From NCBI GenBank assembly GCA_021927905.1, contig BLLK01000069.1, positions 2,542,001-2,606,000 of the forward strand: 64,000 nucleotides of DNA, read 5' to 3'. Made by a program: the position numbers and the translations under genes. Every line of letters starts with the position of its first letter. Position 1 is the stretch's first letter. Source of the DNA: Chaetoceros tenuissimus. Its lineage: Eukaryota; Bacillariophyta; Thalassiosirophyceae; Chaetocerotales; Chaetocerotaceae. The notes beneath the pieces were generated by a model, which saw only the letters and a program-made list of their open reading frames with translations, was not told where the DNA came from and did no database searches. Below, in pieces: positions 42,588-53,721 of the stretch.

Positions 42588-44394
42588 ATGGCACCTAAAC
42601 CTAATTCTACCACAGTAACACGCTCCATTGAGAGCAGTAATACTTGGGAAACTCTTGGAACCACTGAAACCATCATTGCTACAAATATCAGAGGTAGAAG
42701 TGGAGCGACAAAGAAGTCAGAGAGAAAGCCTTCACATTCACCTACCTGCGTTTCAAAAAGCAACTACAAGACTTCAGGAAAGAGTAGTAACTTCCGTAAC
42801 TCGGACATTGGAGACGATCAATATATTGAATACAGCGAATTTGGAGAGTATGGATTTGATCCGATCATGATGAAAGCAAGAATGAAAGAAGCCATCGCAA
42901 ACGGCGAAGCCGAAACTGAAGAAGATGCGTTAACATCATTCTTCAATTTTATTTTCTGCATCGGAAATGTGAAACAGACAAGTGAGGAGGAAAGAGATTC
43001 CATTAGCTTTGCTGGGAATGGGATGGATACACAGACAAGAACTCAGTCTTCTTTTGCTGATGCGTTTATTCTAGAGCAAACAAAGAAAGAAACACAAGAC
43101 AAAGAGTCTCCGCGAAGATTGCGTGAAATACGAAAGTTGGATGTTGTTCCAGAAACACAAGAGCAGAGTCAAACTTCGATGGGTAGCGAACGTGATTTGA
43201 AAAACATCTCGAGTAAAACAGTTATTACATCCAATAGGAACAAGGTTCAACCAATACCATTGACTACCAGCAATTCCTTCCTACTGAAAGCACAAGAATT
43301 AGGTCGAACCATCTCGAAACTAGGAGCTTTGGACCTTTTAAGCGGTCCGGAAATTGGTTCTTTTCAAAATATAGCATCGGAGGAAGATGCTCTTCATCGG
43401 GAGCTCATTGATACCTACAATGACTATAGATGTGATGATAGAGGAATAGATGTGATTTTGAAACAACTTCAAACAAGCATTCCAATGCATCATCAAAAGC
43501 ATAATGATAAGATGAAACTTGAGACATCCACATCAAGTGTTAGCACTAGCTCTGTAACGAGCAGCGATACTTGCAAGTCGAAACTCTCCGAAGAAGTAAA
43601 GCATGTATGGTAAGTTCATTCAGTCATCAAGTATTTTTCGTCACAGACAAAAAAATGACATCTAATCATCTTCTCCGAATAATAGTTCGGAGCCGACTTC
43701 CAAAATTTTTGATGTTCGTGGACCGGAGTACAAAACAAATGGTATAAAGATTCCTTCTGACGAAAGTATGTTCGCTTTACTAGGTGTTGACAGTATTGTG
43801 AAACGTAAAGACGATTCGAACTACAGAGACTCAGATGTATCCAAAGGACCGAATAGCTTTTTCCACCGTATGAAGGCAGTGTGTGAAAAAGCTGGATACA
43901 AGACTCCTTTTCTCGTCATCGTTAATTTTGTTGTTCCATGGGGAAACCTTTTGGGATACTTTTACAGACCAGATGGGGAAGAAGGTGGACCATTCAATTC
44001 TGGGAGGAGCAACGTGAATGCAGAAAAACTATGGAAAGATTTCCTCAAAGGAGACGATGAATATAGAAACAAGACATTGAAATTCATCCCGAATCTTGTT
44101 GAAGGCCCATGGGCGCTTAAGAAAATGGTCGGAACTCAACCAGCTATGATTGGTCAGAAAATTCCAACAACCTATTTTGGATCACTTGAGGAAGGGTACT
44201 TGGAAATAAATATGAATGTTACGAAGGGAGGTAAAATGGCAAATAGCATTTGTAGCGCAGTTGCTTCAAAAGCTTCAATTGTTTCGATCGATCTGGCCTT
44301 CTTGATGCAAGGTGATGGGAATGACCAGTTACCAGAGCAAATCTTGTCCGTTATGAGGCTTCATCACGTAAAATTGAAGAAAACTGAGGCTTGA
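42588..44394 (+). CDS. EDR2 C-terminal (DUF1336) domain protein
   Basis: Two exons (42588-43609, 43686-44394) join in phase 2 to give 576 residues. The first 330 residues are Ser/Thr-rich and probably disordered, apart from a short helical stretch (EEDALTSFFNFIFCIGNV). The C-terminal 220 residues match the EDR2-C domain: SKIFDVRGPEYKTNGIKIPS, FLVIVNFVVPWGNLLGYF, LKFIPNLVEGPWALKKMVGTQPAMIG, YLEINMNVTKGGKMAN, then LPEQILSVMRLHHV. In plants EDR2 joins this domain to PH and START domains and acts in lipid-linked defence signalling. Here both PH and START are absent. A lipid-binding role is inference from the family. Confidence 0.85.
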
Positions 44395-44603
44395 GCCTAA
44401 TGTTCCAAAGAGCTTTGCATTGTCAAATATTAATACGAGTTCTTTGATAATGTATGATTTTATTTTTGAAAACAGTGCTAATCATTACAGCAGTCATCTT
44501 TGATAACAATAATATATCTACTACACGAAAATGTCCAACACCTTGTTTCATTGAGTATTCATGTAAAGTATTCATCTAAATTATAACTACATTCATTATT
44601 AGC

Positions 44604-45371
44604 TTATGACTCATAAACCCAAGCATCAACAGTCTTGCTCCAATCATTAACTCCCTCTGGGAACCACATAGCAAGCTCGTGTGCAGCAGCTTCTGGGGAA
44701 TCAGATCCGTGGCAGATGTTACGTCCAAGATCAATGCTGAAGTCTCCACGGATGGAACCTGGCTTGGAAGCAAGAGGCTGGGTCTCTCCAAGCATCTGAC
44801 GTCCCTGTTTGATAATATCCTTTCCTTCCCAGCACATGCATACAATTGGTCCAGAAGAGAAGAAGTTTACAAGTCCTCCAAAGAAAGGCTTCTTGGAAAG
44901 ATCAGCATAGTGGGATTCTGCCATCTCCTTGGTTGGCCAAACCATCTTAAGTCCAACAAGCTTGTATCCACGCTTCTCGAATCTTGCGATGATATCTCCA
45001 ACAATTCCTCTTTGTACACCATCTGGCTTTACAGCAAGGAAAGTACGCTCCTGGTTGGTTCCAGCGATTCCGTGAACTGGAAGTGCATCACAAGCGGTGC
45101 TGTTTTGGGTAACGAAAACAGTAGTTCCAGCAACTGCAGCGGATGCAAGAGCAAGGGAAGCCTTTGCAAAAACTGGGGTTGCGGTACGTGCTGCTACAGT
45201 CTATCATAGGAAGAGATTTACTTGTTAGTGAAACTCCGAAAAAATTAATGTAGGAGAATGACAAAAAATGGATAATCTTTCCAATCGAAAACTTACAGAA
45301 ACAGAGCGAGTTACAGCAGCTCCACGAGTGCGAGCGATAGATGCAAGAGAACGAGCAGAACGGGAGAACAT
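44604..45371 (-). CDS. Nucleoside diphosphate kinase with mitochondrial leader
   Basis: Two exons on the minus strand (45371-45297, 45200-44604) give 223 residues. Exon 1 encodes an Arg/Ser-rich amphipathic presequence ([19 protein letters not shown]). Exon 2 starts with a hydrophobic Ala/Val stretch ([18 protein letters not shown]), which together suggest the mitochondrial intermembrane space. The NDPK core runs from [15 protein letters not shown] to DAWVYES, with the phosphohistidine in RNICHGSDS. It moves phosphate from ATP to other NDPs. Long DNA stretches are identical to the second NDPK gene at 53722. The core ends in KTVDAWVYE, the common short-type end. Confidence 0.96.
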
Positions 45372-45692
45372 GATTAATTAACAGATAGTATTATCTTTGT
45401 GAGAATGTATATTGGCGATGGTTAATGTGCTCGGTGTTCTGCGAAAGATACACAGGTGAAAAGATGCAGAGGTACTCGTGCATCTTTCCTCAGTGCGTGT
45501 GGTTGTCGTTGCTAGAAAGTTTGGCGCGCTCATTCTGTCGTACCAAGATACATACATGGATTAATGAACATGGATGAGGGAGATCTGTGCCCTTCTACAA
45601 CTTCATTGATGTCGGTGTCGATCGGTGGTGGATGTACACAAGAGGCACTGCACTCATTTACATAAAATACAAACGAGACAATACCTAGAGAT
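45372..45692. promoter_or_regulatory. Divergent promoter spacer
   Basis: A 321-base region between the mitochondrial NDPK and the methyltransferase-like gene. No motif or gene was recognised with confidence. Confidence 0.35.
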
Positions 45693-46709
45693 ATGCGTAA
45701 GAGATTTCATGGTGCTATAGCAATACTCCTTCTTACCGGGCAAGTCATAAACACAGCTGCTTTGGCAGCTTTGAATATGCCTCCACTCGATTTATCGAAA
45801 AGAAAACATACATCAGATTTCTCAGCAAGAAAGAATCACCCATCAACCTATGAAGAGAGCCCAAAATTTCTTGGTCCATTGACGCTCTCCGCAACAGAGT
45901 TTACATCAGACAATCGAACAAGGATAAAACATTACCTCGGTGAGAGTGTTCCCTCTGAGAAACCCAAAGCGCTGGCACCTACAAGTTCGACAAACAAAAT
46001 CTTATCTACAATAATAGATCAATTTGCATACAATGATGCACCTATTGACGTGAAGGAAATGGCCGAGAGTATCGAGTTTTATCTTCGAACCAGAAAAAGG
46101 CTTTTAGGCAGTGCAAAGAAGAGGCATGCAAAAAATATACGAATTGCCAAACAGACTGACCAAAAAATAGAGGATGGGGATGAAATCGCAAATGTCGAGG
46201 TATTTGATTTCTGTTGTGGACATGGGTTGACGGCGATGTTATTCACTGCGTGTAATCCGCCTCAGAAAGATCGGATTGTAACCACACATCTTGTTGATAT
46301 AAAGCAACCGCCATCTCATCAAGTCTTGAGAGATTTAATTACAGAAGTATGCCCATGGGTGGATGACTTGGTAAATTACCATGAAAGTGATATAGATAGC
46401 TTCACTCCACCAACTAGTGGAAAGATACCAATTACTATTGCGACACATGCTTGTGGATCACTAACTGATCAAGTATTAGAAGCTGCAGTGAAAAACTCAA
46501 GTTCTTTTATTGCTTTGATGCCCTGCTGTTATACTGGTACTGATAATGGAATGCCTTATGGAATCAAAAGGGCCATGGGTGTAGCATGGACAGCAGATAT
46601 TAAACGGGTCTTGGAGCTTGAATCTCATGGATATCATACTGACTTTTCCACTATACCAAAAGAAATTACACCCCTTAACCGGATCATTATAGCCGAAGAT
46701 AGAAGTTGA
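45693..46709 (+). CDS. SAM-dependent methyltransferase-like protein (Methyltransf_32 type) with signal peptide
   Basis: A single-exon 338-residue protein. Residues 8-27 are a signal peptide (AIAILLLTGQVINTAALAAL), suggesting the secretory route or an organelle. From about residue 168 a Rossmann methyltransferase follows: VFDFCCGHGLTAMLFTACNP is motif I, with Cys-Cys in place of the more usual acidic-Gly pair, HLVDIKQP is the ribose-binding acid, and ITIATHACGSLTDQVLEAAV matches the HACGxxTD block of PF13679 proteins such as the GSTCD family. LMPCCYTG is the matching PCCY motif. Substrate unknown; relatives act on RNA or are uncharacterised. Its 3' end lies 96 bases from the AAA+ gene. Confidence 0.78.
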   Translation: MRKRFHGAIAILLLTGQVINTAALAALNMPPLDLSKRKHTSDFSARKNHPSTYEESPKFLGPLTLSATEFTSDNRTRIKHYLGESVPSEKPKALAPTSSTNKILSTIIDQFAYNDAPIDVKEMAESIEFYLRTRKRLLGSAKKRHAKNIRIAKQTDQKIEDGDEIANVEVFDFCCGHGLTAMLFTACNPPQKDRIVTTHLVDIKQPPSHQVLRDLITEVCPWVDDLVNYHESDIDSFTPPTSGKIPITIATHACGSLTDQVLEAAVKNSSSFIALMPCCYTGTDNGMPYGIKRAMGVAWTADIKRVLELESHGYHTDFSTIPKEITPLNRIIIAEDRS

Positions 46710-46805
46710 AGGTTGTACAATGTTAAAGTATTTAAGTATGACCTTAAGTTATTTATTCATAACTAGATTTTTGAAACTTTGAATGTCTTTTTATCTTTTA
46801 TTGGA

Positions 46806-49487
46806 TCACTCCTTCCATCTTCTTATCACAGCGTCGAAATCGTCACTGTCGAGATATATGTCTTCAGCACTATCAGTAGTAACATTTGCACTTTCTATTG
46901 CATGCATACAAGCATCAGAACAAAGTCCTCTCACATCTGCTGCACTAGCGCCTAATTCTTCTAGAAGTTCCGCAATTTCTGATAGATCTAAGGAGGACGA
47001 CAGTGACACTTTTTCCAAGAATATGTTCATCATATCTAGTATATCATTCATTTTTGGAAGGTCAATCAAAATATGCTCTTCGAAACGTCCAGGTCTAAGT
47101 AGTGCGGCGTCAATAGACCCCAATCTATTGGTTGTCCCACAAATCAAAATTTTACTTGTTTCCGTCGATGTGGTATCTACACCATCCATTAAATTCAGAA
47201 GTGTCGATAACAAACGCGAATGAACATCGTTCGAACTGTCCTCGTCATTTTCACGGTTCATTGCAATAGCATCCAGTTCATCGAAAAATAAAAAACAAGG
47301 TGAAGCTGCTCTCGCCCTTGCAAAGATTGCTCTTAATGCTGCTTCTGATCCGCCAAGCCATTGGTCAAGAATATCAGATGCGCGAACCTATCATGATTGA
47401 TGTTAGTATCAGAAGGGCAAAGTAAACGTTTTGATAAGAGATTGAGAACACTTACTCGGATTACATTCAACCCCAGAGAACCAGCGAGACATTCTGCAGC
47501 GTATGTTTTACCAGTGCCACTCAGGCCATGAAACAAAACACCAGATGGTGGTGGAACACTTTTTTCCAAATCTGAAAGCTCTCTAGGGTTTTGACTATCA
47601 GACTGTAGATTGTTTCTATTCCAAGGCCATACTATTGTGCGATATATCTTCTTTTTCATTTGATGATGACCACCAAATCTTTTGTCCCAGAAAGCCAAAA
47701 AATGACTTCTGAAAGCATCTGGAGAATGTGCTAGTTTTGGAGCTTCATCTATATCACGTGCTAGTGTAACGTCTAGCTGTGAAAGTTGGGATGGAACACA
47801 GTATCGGGCAGCTTCTCGAATATCAATCCATCTGACTAACTTCTGTTCTAATTCTGATGCTGATCTTGCCTTTGCTCTAGTCAAAGCATCCACACAAAGC
47901 CTCTTCATATCTGCAGCAACACAACCAGAGAGGTGTTTCGATAACGATTTCGCCCAAGATCTACACAGCTCAGACTTTGTTCCATGATTGTCAGTCTCTA
48001 TCGGCAAACTTGCAAACATCTCGGCAAGAATTTCTAATCGCTGTTTTTCTGATGGAGGTGGCATAAATACAGTTTTTTCGAATCGTCCCACTTTTGTCAG
48101 TTCTGAAGCAAGATTTGATGTTTCATTGGAGCAAATGCCAAGAATAAATCGAGTTAGTCCCTTTTCGCCTTTTTGTCGCAAAATCAAATCATCAATAATA
48201 CCAAGCACCGCATGTCTAGCAACTCTCTTTTCTTCATCTGTAGTTGACTCGTCTCCATCATCACCAAATAGCAATTCCAAGTCATCTATTATTAATATGT
48301 CTCGTTCTAATGCTTTACTGTGAAGTAAATGTCGAGCTATAAATCTTTTCAAAAACGATAAATCTAAAGACGAAGACACCTGTAAAATGATTTCTTTGGA
48401 CGATAGAATATATGAGGATGATGAAGCAGACCCCACTAAATCAAGGCATACATGATTTGCCTTGAAGCGCACGGCAAAGTTAGTTATTTCGATCGAAAAT
48501 ATACTGGTCTTTACATGATAAACTTACCAATCTCGTTTTCCCAACACCACTACATCCCTGAAGTAGCAATGCGGATGGCGTTGCAGATTTTACAGTCATG
48601 GATGCAATTTCTAGAATTTCTTTTACCAACTCTTTATATCCAGCATAAGACTGGATATTAACAAATTTACCAGAATTGCTTCCACTTTTCGCTTGTATTG
48701 AACTCTTTATTTCGTCCGAGACTTCTTTTTTCTCCTTTGTAAATTCCACAGAATAGTTACCATTAAGTCCTAAATTGAAAATTTTGCATTTCGAAGAGCA
48801 CTCCTTTCCATTTTCCATATAAACTAAACCGCGAATATGAAATAACGCTAAATCATCGCGGCCTTGATGACAATATTTTGGCAAGAATGGTAGATTGATT
48901 GCAACAACCGCTGCTTCCTCTAGAGTTTTAAATTGTAAAAAATCTTCAATCTTTTCTCGAATGTAATTATGCATAATGACAAGCATTTTATTACCATCGA
49001 GATTCTCATTAATTTCATTGAATATTCGATCATATTCCTCGTTTGTGCTGTACAAAAATTGCAACTCTATCTTGAGGTGCGCATCATTATCAACTTTGAC
49101 CATGGAGCATATGTCTTCATTTGGAATTTTTTCCAATCTACAAATAGTAGACTCTATTGATACTTCTAAATAGTTTGAATAGCTTTGCCGAGCATATTCT
49201 ATGATGACCATGTTGTTTCCATCATGATCTAAACTTTGTTCAACGTCGTTGCCTGCTTTTGAAGCGTGCACTAAAAATTCTTCAACATTTGGATGTAATC
49301 TTATTATATTTTTGGATTCCTTAGCCAGTGTATTTTGAGATTTCGATAAGGGAAATGCTTGCAAAATCATACAGGATTTTCTAGATTGATGAGGTATAAC
49401 TCGAATTGGATCGAAAGGAGAAACATCCATATTTTGAAGCATTTGCATGGGAATTTGGACCATCTCCGCCCACGAACTTGAGCTCAT
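46806..49487 (-). CDS. Double AAA+ ATPase, Pex1-like
   Basis: Three exons on the minus strand (49487-48528, 48460-47456, 47387-46806), all phase 0, give 848 residues. Residues 1-290 form a diverged N-terminal region. The first AAA module has Walker A GCSGVGKT near 311 and a Walker B-like DILIIDDLELLF, with a weak arginine-finger region (VGRFEKTVF). The second has GLSGTGKT at 632-639, [35 protein letters not shown] and a standard lid. A conserved D2 with a weaker D1 and a diverged N-domain is as in the peroxisome export ATPase Pex1, but Cdc48/SPATA5 relatives also fit. A role pulling receptors from membranes is inference. Confidence 0.68.
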
Positions 49488-49856
49488 ATTTCCTTCTTTA
49501 ATATAGACAGTGGTAACTCTCTATTATATGTGTCAATAGGTACATCGTTTGAAGTTAGATGTGGCACTGTTGATAGATTATTTTTTGTGGTTTGTGGCTC
49601 GTTGATCACCATTCATCGATTCTCTTCATCTCCTCTTCTTCTTTGATCTCATTCATGTCATGAATTTAGCTGAATGACATCTTGATTAGTCATATTTTGG
49701 TTCGATATGCAGACTTCTCTTCCTCCTCGGAGTTGCATCATCACATGAAGATAAACGAATTCTTCTCATCTCATCACATTCTCACATAGAACATCTCACC
49801 AGAAGTCTATTTACAATCTCTTTACATATCAAAGAAAACATTGATACGTAATCAGA
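49488..49856. promoter_or_regulatory. Divergent promoter spacer (AAA+ / PDAT)
   Basis: A 369-base shared region. A TACGTA box lies at 49845-49850, only seven bases before the PDAT start and so in its leader. The rest is TC-rich. Confidence 0.35.
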
Positions 49857-51944
49857 ATGCCAGTTCGAAGAAGAGGGACAAGGAAGTCAAGAGCTCCAAA
49901 GCGAGCAAGTCTAAACAGTAATGCTTCCTATAACAATGAGAAAGTCAAGAAGCAGAACTCCGAGTCAAAGAACAACTACACCTTTCGTAGGGATCCTTTT
50001 TCAGAATTGATACAGAGCAAACTAGGATTCGCTTTCTTGTTTCTTCTTGTGGCTCTCTTTTGTGATGTCTTTCTCGCCAAACCTTTCTTGAAACAAAAGG
50101 GTATCACTGAAGTTCAACTCTTTCAAGAGCTGATGCAGAAAGCTACTGGTGTTAATTTTGAGAATACCTTTCGTTTTATCAATGCTTCCATTCCCAGTGG
50201 GAGTAATGGTGATGCAAACCTTCGACCTGGATATCTACTTTCACAACAAGGAGCGAAAGCAAAGTACCCAGTCGTTCTAGTGCCTGGGTTCATTACATCA
50301 GGACTCGAATTGTGGCAAGGAGAAGAATGTGCCAAACGGCATTTTAGGCAGAGGTTATGGGGATCTCTCCCAATTTTTGTTCAATCATTTTTGACAGATA
50401 TGCAATGTTGGTCTAGACATTTGGCCTTGGATCCAATCAGTGGCATGGACCCACCTAATATCAAACTACGATCAGCTCAAGGTTTTGAAGCTGCTGATTA
50501 TTTCATGTCGACTTATTGGGTATGGGACAAAGTTATTGAAAATTTGAGTGATGTCGGATATGACTCGACGAATATGATTATGATGTCTTATGATTGGAGG
50601 CTGAGATTTGACATGTTGGAGGAAAGAGATGGCTATTTTACAAAACTGAAAATGAACATTGAAGCATTGGTAAAGACACAAAAGTCTCCTGTTGTCCTTA
50701 CTTCTCATTCTATGGGATCGCAAATTGTACTCTACTTTTTCAAATGGGTAACTACTGATGAAAGTCTAGGAGGTGGTGGTGGAGGATCAGATTGGATTGA
50801 TCGCCATATTTTAAAGTTTGTAAACATAGCTGGACCTCTCTTGGGAGTTCCAAAAGCTGTTCCTGCACTTTTGTCAGGAGAAATGAAAGATACTGCTGCC
50901 TTACTTGGACCCATGGGTATGATGGTCGAGAGAGTATTTGGTAGAAAGGAACGAAGGAAATTGTGGAATACTTGGGGTAGTCTATATGAAATGCTACCCA
51001 AAGGTGGCGATAAAGTTTGGGGAAACGGTGCTGACATTATAACTGGTGAAACACCACAGGAACAAAGGAACTTGTCATCAAAATTCCATGGATCTTCTCT
51101 CTTGGAAGCATTGGATTATCACACTTGCAATGAACAAGATAAAATATGCAGTTTAGATAGCATGGAGGAAGAAATGTCTTTGTCTAATTACGAAACTTCA
51201 ATGTCAAAAGGATCTTCATTCATCACCTTCACCGAAGACCTAAAGATCCATGAAAATGAGTCCGATCATCAAGAGTTATCTTCAAAGTCTGATAGAAAGA
51301 AGGAGTGGGATATATCTAATGTTTTGGAATACTTGCGCGAATCAGGAGGTGGCTATGGACCTGACCTTCATTCTATTGGAGCTATTCATCCACAGAATTC
51401 AAGAGAAAAATGGAGCGATCCTTTAGAAACTCCTCTACCACATGCTCCAAATATGAAAATTTATTGCTTATATGGAGTTGGAATCGAAACGGAAAGAGCA
51501 TATTTCTACAGAAACAAAGGTATGGTCTCTGGAACCTCTGATAGCAATGAGCTTCCATATTTGTTGGATGCATCGGTCAATGAACCTGAAAGTCATATCC
51601 ACTTTGGAGTCAAATCATCAGATGGAGATGTTTCAGTGCCACTTGTTTCTCTAGGATACATGTGTGTTGATCGCTGGAAGACACAATCATTGAATCCATC
51701 CAATATTCAGATTACAACACGAGAATATATGCATAAAGAAGAATTTCAAGTGAACGATCCAATGCGCGGTGGTCCTCACTCAGCTGACCATGTCGATATA
51801 CTTGGGAATGTTGATGCTGTAACGGATCTGTTGAAGATAGTAACAGATTTTAATGTGGATGACATGGAAGATCAGATTGTCAGTGAGATCGAAACAATTA
51901 CAAAAAAGATGAATTCTGAAGGTTTGGAAACTTTGGAAATCTAG
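49857..51944 (+). CDS. Phospholipid:diacylglycerol acyltransferase (PDAT), LCAT family
   Basis: A single-exon 695-residue protein. A basic cytosolic head (RRRGTRKSRAPKRA) is followed by one membrane anchor (LGFAFLFLLVALFCDVFLA, about residues 57-75), so the bulk faces the ER lumen. The LCAT/PDAT fold begins with YPVVLVPGFITSGLELW. SHSMGS holds the catalytic Ser at about 285. The catalytic Asp is likely in the SSDGDVSVPLVSLGYM block and the His in GPHSADHVDILGN. MSYDWRLRF is also typical. PDAT moves an acyl chain from phospholipid to diacylglycerol to make triacylglycerol, the storage oil. An Asp/Glu/Ser-rich loop around 420-480 is longer than in yeast Lro1. Confidence 0.94.
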   Translation: MPVRRRGTRKSRAPKRASLNSNASYNNEKVKKQNSESKNNYTFRRDPFSELIQSKLGFAFLFLLVALFCDVFLAKPFLKQKGITEVQLFQELMQKATGVNFENTFRFINASIPSGSNGDANLRPGYLLSQQGAKAKYPVVLVPGFITSGLELWQGEECAKRHFRQRLWGSLPIFVQSFLTDMQCWSRHLALDPISGMDPPNIKLRSAQGFEAADYFMSTYWVWDKVIENLSDVGYDSTNMIMMSYDWRLRFDMLEERDGYFTKLKMNIEALVKTQKSPVVLTSHSMGSQIVLYFFKWVTTDESLGGGGGGSDWIDRHILKFVNIAGPLLGVPKAVPALLSGEMKDTAALLGPMGMMVERVFGRKERRKLWNTWGSLYEMLPKGGDKVWGNGADIITGETPQEQRNLSSKFHGSSLLEALDYHTCNEQDKICSLDSMEEEMSLSNYETSMSKGSSFITFTEDLKIHENESDHQELSSKSDRKKEWDISNVLEYLRESGGGYGPDLHSIGAIHPQNSREKWSDPLETPLPHAPNMKIYCLYGVGIETERAYFYRNKGMVSGTSDSNELPYLLDASVNEPESHIHFGVKSSDGDVSVPLVSLGYMCVDRWKTQSLNPSNIQITTREYMHKEEFQVNDPMRGGPHSADHVDILGNVDAVTDLLKIVTDFNVDDMEDQIVSEIETITKKMNSEGLETLEI

Positions 51945-52352
51945 ACAAAATCACTTCTCGAAGCCTCTTTTTATCTACATAATTTACATAGTCTACAATT
52001 TTTTGCAAGTATGTATTTTGCAAAGTCAAGGTTTGACTTTCATCTAAAAATGCTGAAATTGAGGTTCAAAAAAGTGAAAAAGCGTTCCGATGACGCTGTT
52101 GACGTGTCGTCATCCATTTCCACCAATCAAATTCAAGAACGAGGAATGCGTGTACGTACACGTAAGTACTACGATTTCTTCTCTCTTCCTTTTCATCATC
52201 AAAAATCAATCCATCATCATCATCCAATCATACTGACGAGAATACCTTTTATTATTCTTTCATCACAAATAAATGTATCATACATCAAAAGATAGCACAT
52301 ATAGATCTAAGCATCATACCTAATAGATACTTATTGCTTTTAAACTGGAAAG
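51945..52352. promoter_or_regulatory. Spacer with 14-base palindrome
   Basis: Between PDAT and the LmeA-like gene. It holds the perfect palindrome CGTGTACGTACACG at 52149-52162, about 190 bases before the next start. An open frame of 94 codons at 52011 has no domain or leader and was not called. Confidence 0.4.
52149..52162. promoter_or_regulatory. 14-base palindrome with TACGTA core
   Basis: CGTGTACGTACACG reads the same on both strands and holds a TACGTA (bZIP A-box) centre. Seen directly; function inferred. Confidence 0.35.
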
Positions 52353-53306
52353 ATGAAACTAAATGGAAGCTTCATACCCATAATCTTATTTGTTACTACT
52401 TCGAAGGTGGAAGGTTTCACCACAAACACTGTGGGACTTCATCATGCTACCAACACAAACATACCCTTACCAATAGAACCGTATCGTACCTCAAGAGATT
52501 CCAAAACGCAACTGTTCTCAAGTATGGCCGATAAGAAAACTAATAATGGAGTAACTTCAACTCTCATCTCAAATCTAGCGGTCGTTGCGTTGAAACTTCG
52601 CCTTGCTGAACATTCGGGAGTGTCCTGCGATGTAAACGCATCATCAAAGAGTCTATTACTCAAAAGCACAGTTGGTCCAGTAACTGTTCGGGGTAGGGGG
52701 TGGAGCTCACCATTAGGTTTAACATGCCGAGCCATTGAAGCTAAGGTGTCAGAATGCCAACTTGACATGAATTCGGTAATACAAAAGAGAAAATTGATTT
52801 TAACTACACCAGCTATCGGAAGTGCAATGGTAGCATTGGATCAAAAAGATTTTGGTAATTTTCTCACTCATCCATTATTGGAAGCACAGATTCCTGTAGT
52901 TCAAAGTAACAAGTTCGAATTTGATAAAGAAAAGGTGTTTGTCAAAGATGAAGAAGGGCATGTTGAATTCTACGGTAAATGCGCAGGTCACGAATGGAAA
53001 TGCATTTTGAAAAGAACTCCAGAGCATAAACATGACACTATAGGTCGCGCAACAATAGAAGTGACACATATATCACCCGTTAGCTATGAAACTTCCTCAG
53101 AAACAGACATTGATCTTACTTCATTTGGCATGGAGCTTACTGATGTTGTTACAAAATTCTTCAACAAGCTTGTCTTTGAATTAGATGGAACATTCTTGTC
53201 ATTTGAAGATTTGAAAGTACATCGACCAAAGGGGAAAGATGCCCAAATATTAATTGCTCTGGACATCAAAGTGAAGAAATTTCCAAGTCCTGGAGTAGCC
53301 TTCTGA
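52353..53306 (+). CDS. Plastid-targeted LmeA/DUF2993-like lipid-binding protein
   Basis: A single-exon 317-residue protein. Residues 4-22 form a signal peptide (FIPIILFVTTSKVEGFTT) with Phe near the cleavage point, and a Ser/Thr/Arg-rich stretch follows, as in diatom plastid leaders. From residue 65 on, the alternating beta pattern (LRLAEHSGVSCDVNASSKSLLL, TVRGRGWSSPLGLTCRAIEAKVSECQLDM, then QKDFGNFLTHPLLEAQIP) resembles DUF2993/LmeA proteins of cyanobacteria and plastids, which bind phospholipid. The C-terminal half has a second beta sheet (HVEFYGKCAGHEWKCILKRTP). The family link rests on pattern, not on strict motifs, so it is moderate. A stroma or thylakoid location is inferred from the leader. 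Confidence 0.62.
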   Translation: MKLNGSFIPIILFVTTSKVEGFTTNTVGLHHATNTNIPLPIEPYRTSRDSKTQLFSSMADKKTNNGVTSTLISNLAVVALKLRLAEHSGVSCDVNASSKSLLLKSTVGPVTVRGRGWSSPLGLTCRAIEAKVSECQLDMNSVIQKRKLILTTPAIGSAMVALDQKDFGNFLTHPLLEAQIPVVQSNKFEFDKEKVFVKDEEGHVEFYGKCAGHEWKCILKRTPEHKHDTIGRATIEVTHISPVSYETSSETDIDLTSFGMELTDVVTKFFNKLVFELDGTFLSFEDLKVHRPKGKDAQILIALDIKVKKFPSPGVAF

Positions 53307-53721
53307 ACATTGTTTTGAATATGTTCATCATGTCGAGATGAGACTTGCTAGCAGCATACGAGTAGCTTAAACTTTTAACTTTTCCTGAGCAACTTATAAT
53401 GAAAATAATGGATGTTCTATTTAGATTTCTGTATATCTTCATCTCAGTAAGTTCTTGCTTATCATTGGGCAAGTACCACATTGCTAAGTGAATCGAATCT
53501 ACTGGATCAAATGAATCTTCATTTTGAACTTGAATGGACCGAGGGTCTGTAGGTATATTGTGAACAGAATCCATTTTTTCAATGTCTTGTATTAAGAAAA
53601 GTTGATATTCATATGCTAAGAAAGGTATCCAGTGATAAAGCTATATGAAACGCTAAAAGATTCAAATTACAAGTATTGACGATTTAATTTATTCATACAC
53701 CCAAGCTCAATTGGATTGTGC
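53307..53721. other. Convergent 3' spacer
   Basis: Between the 3' ends of the LmeA-like gene and the cytosolic NDPK. A 102-codon minus-strand frame at 53266-53574 overlaps the end of the LmeA-like gene and shows no domain; not called. Confidence 0.4.

Noticed and set aside
52011-52295. 94-codon plus-strand frame after PDAT
   Set aside because: Low-complexity His/Ile/Ser content, no recognisable feature; more likely promoter or leader DNA.
53266-53574. 102-codon minus-strand open frame at the end of the LmeA-like gene
   Set aside because: Overlaps the coding end of a better-supported gene, has no domain, leader or codon pattern, and looks like chance.
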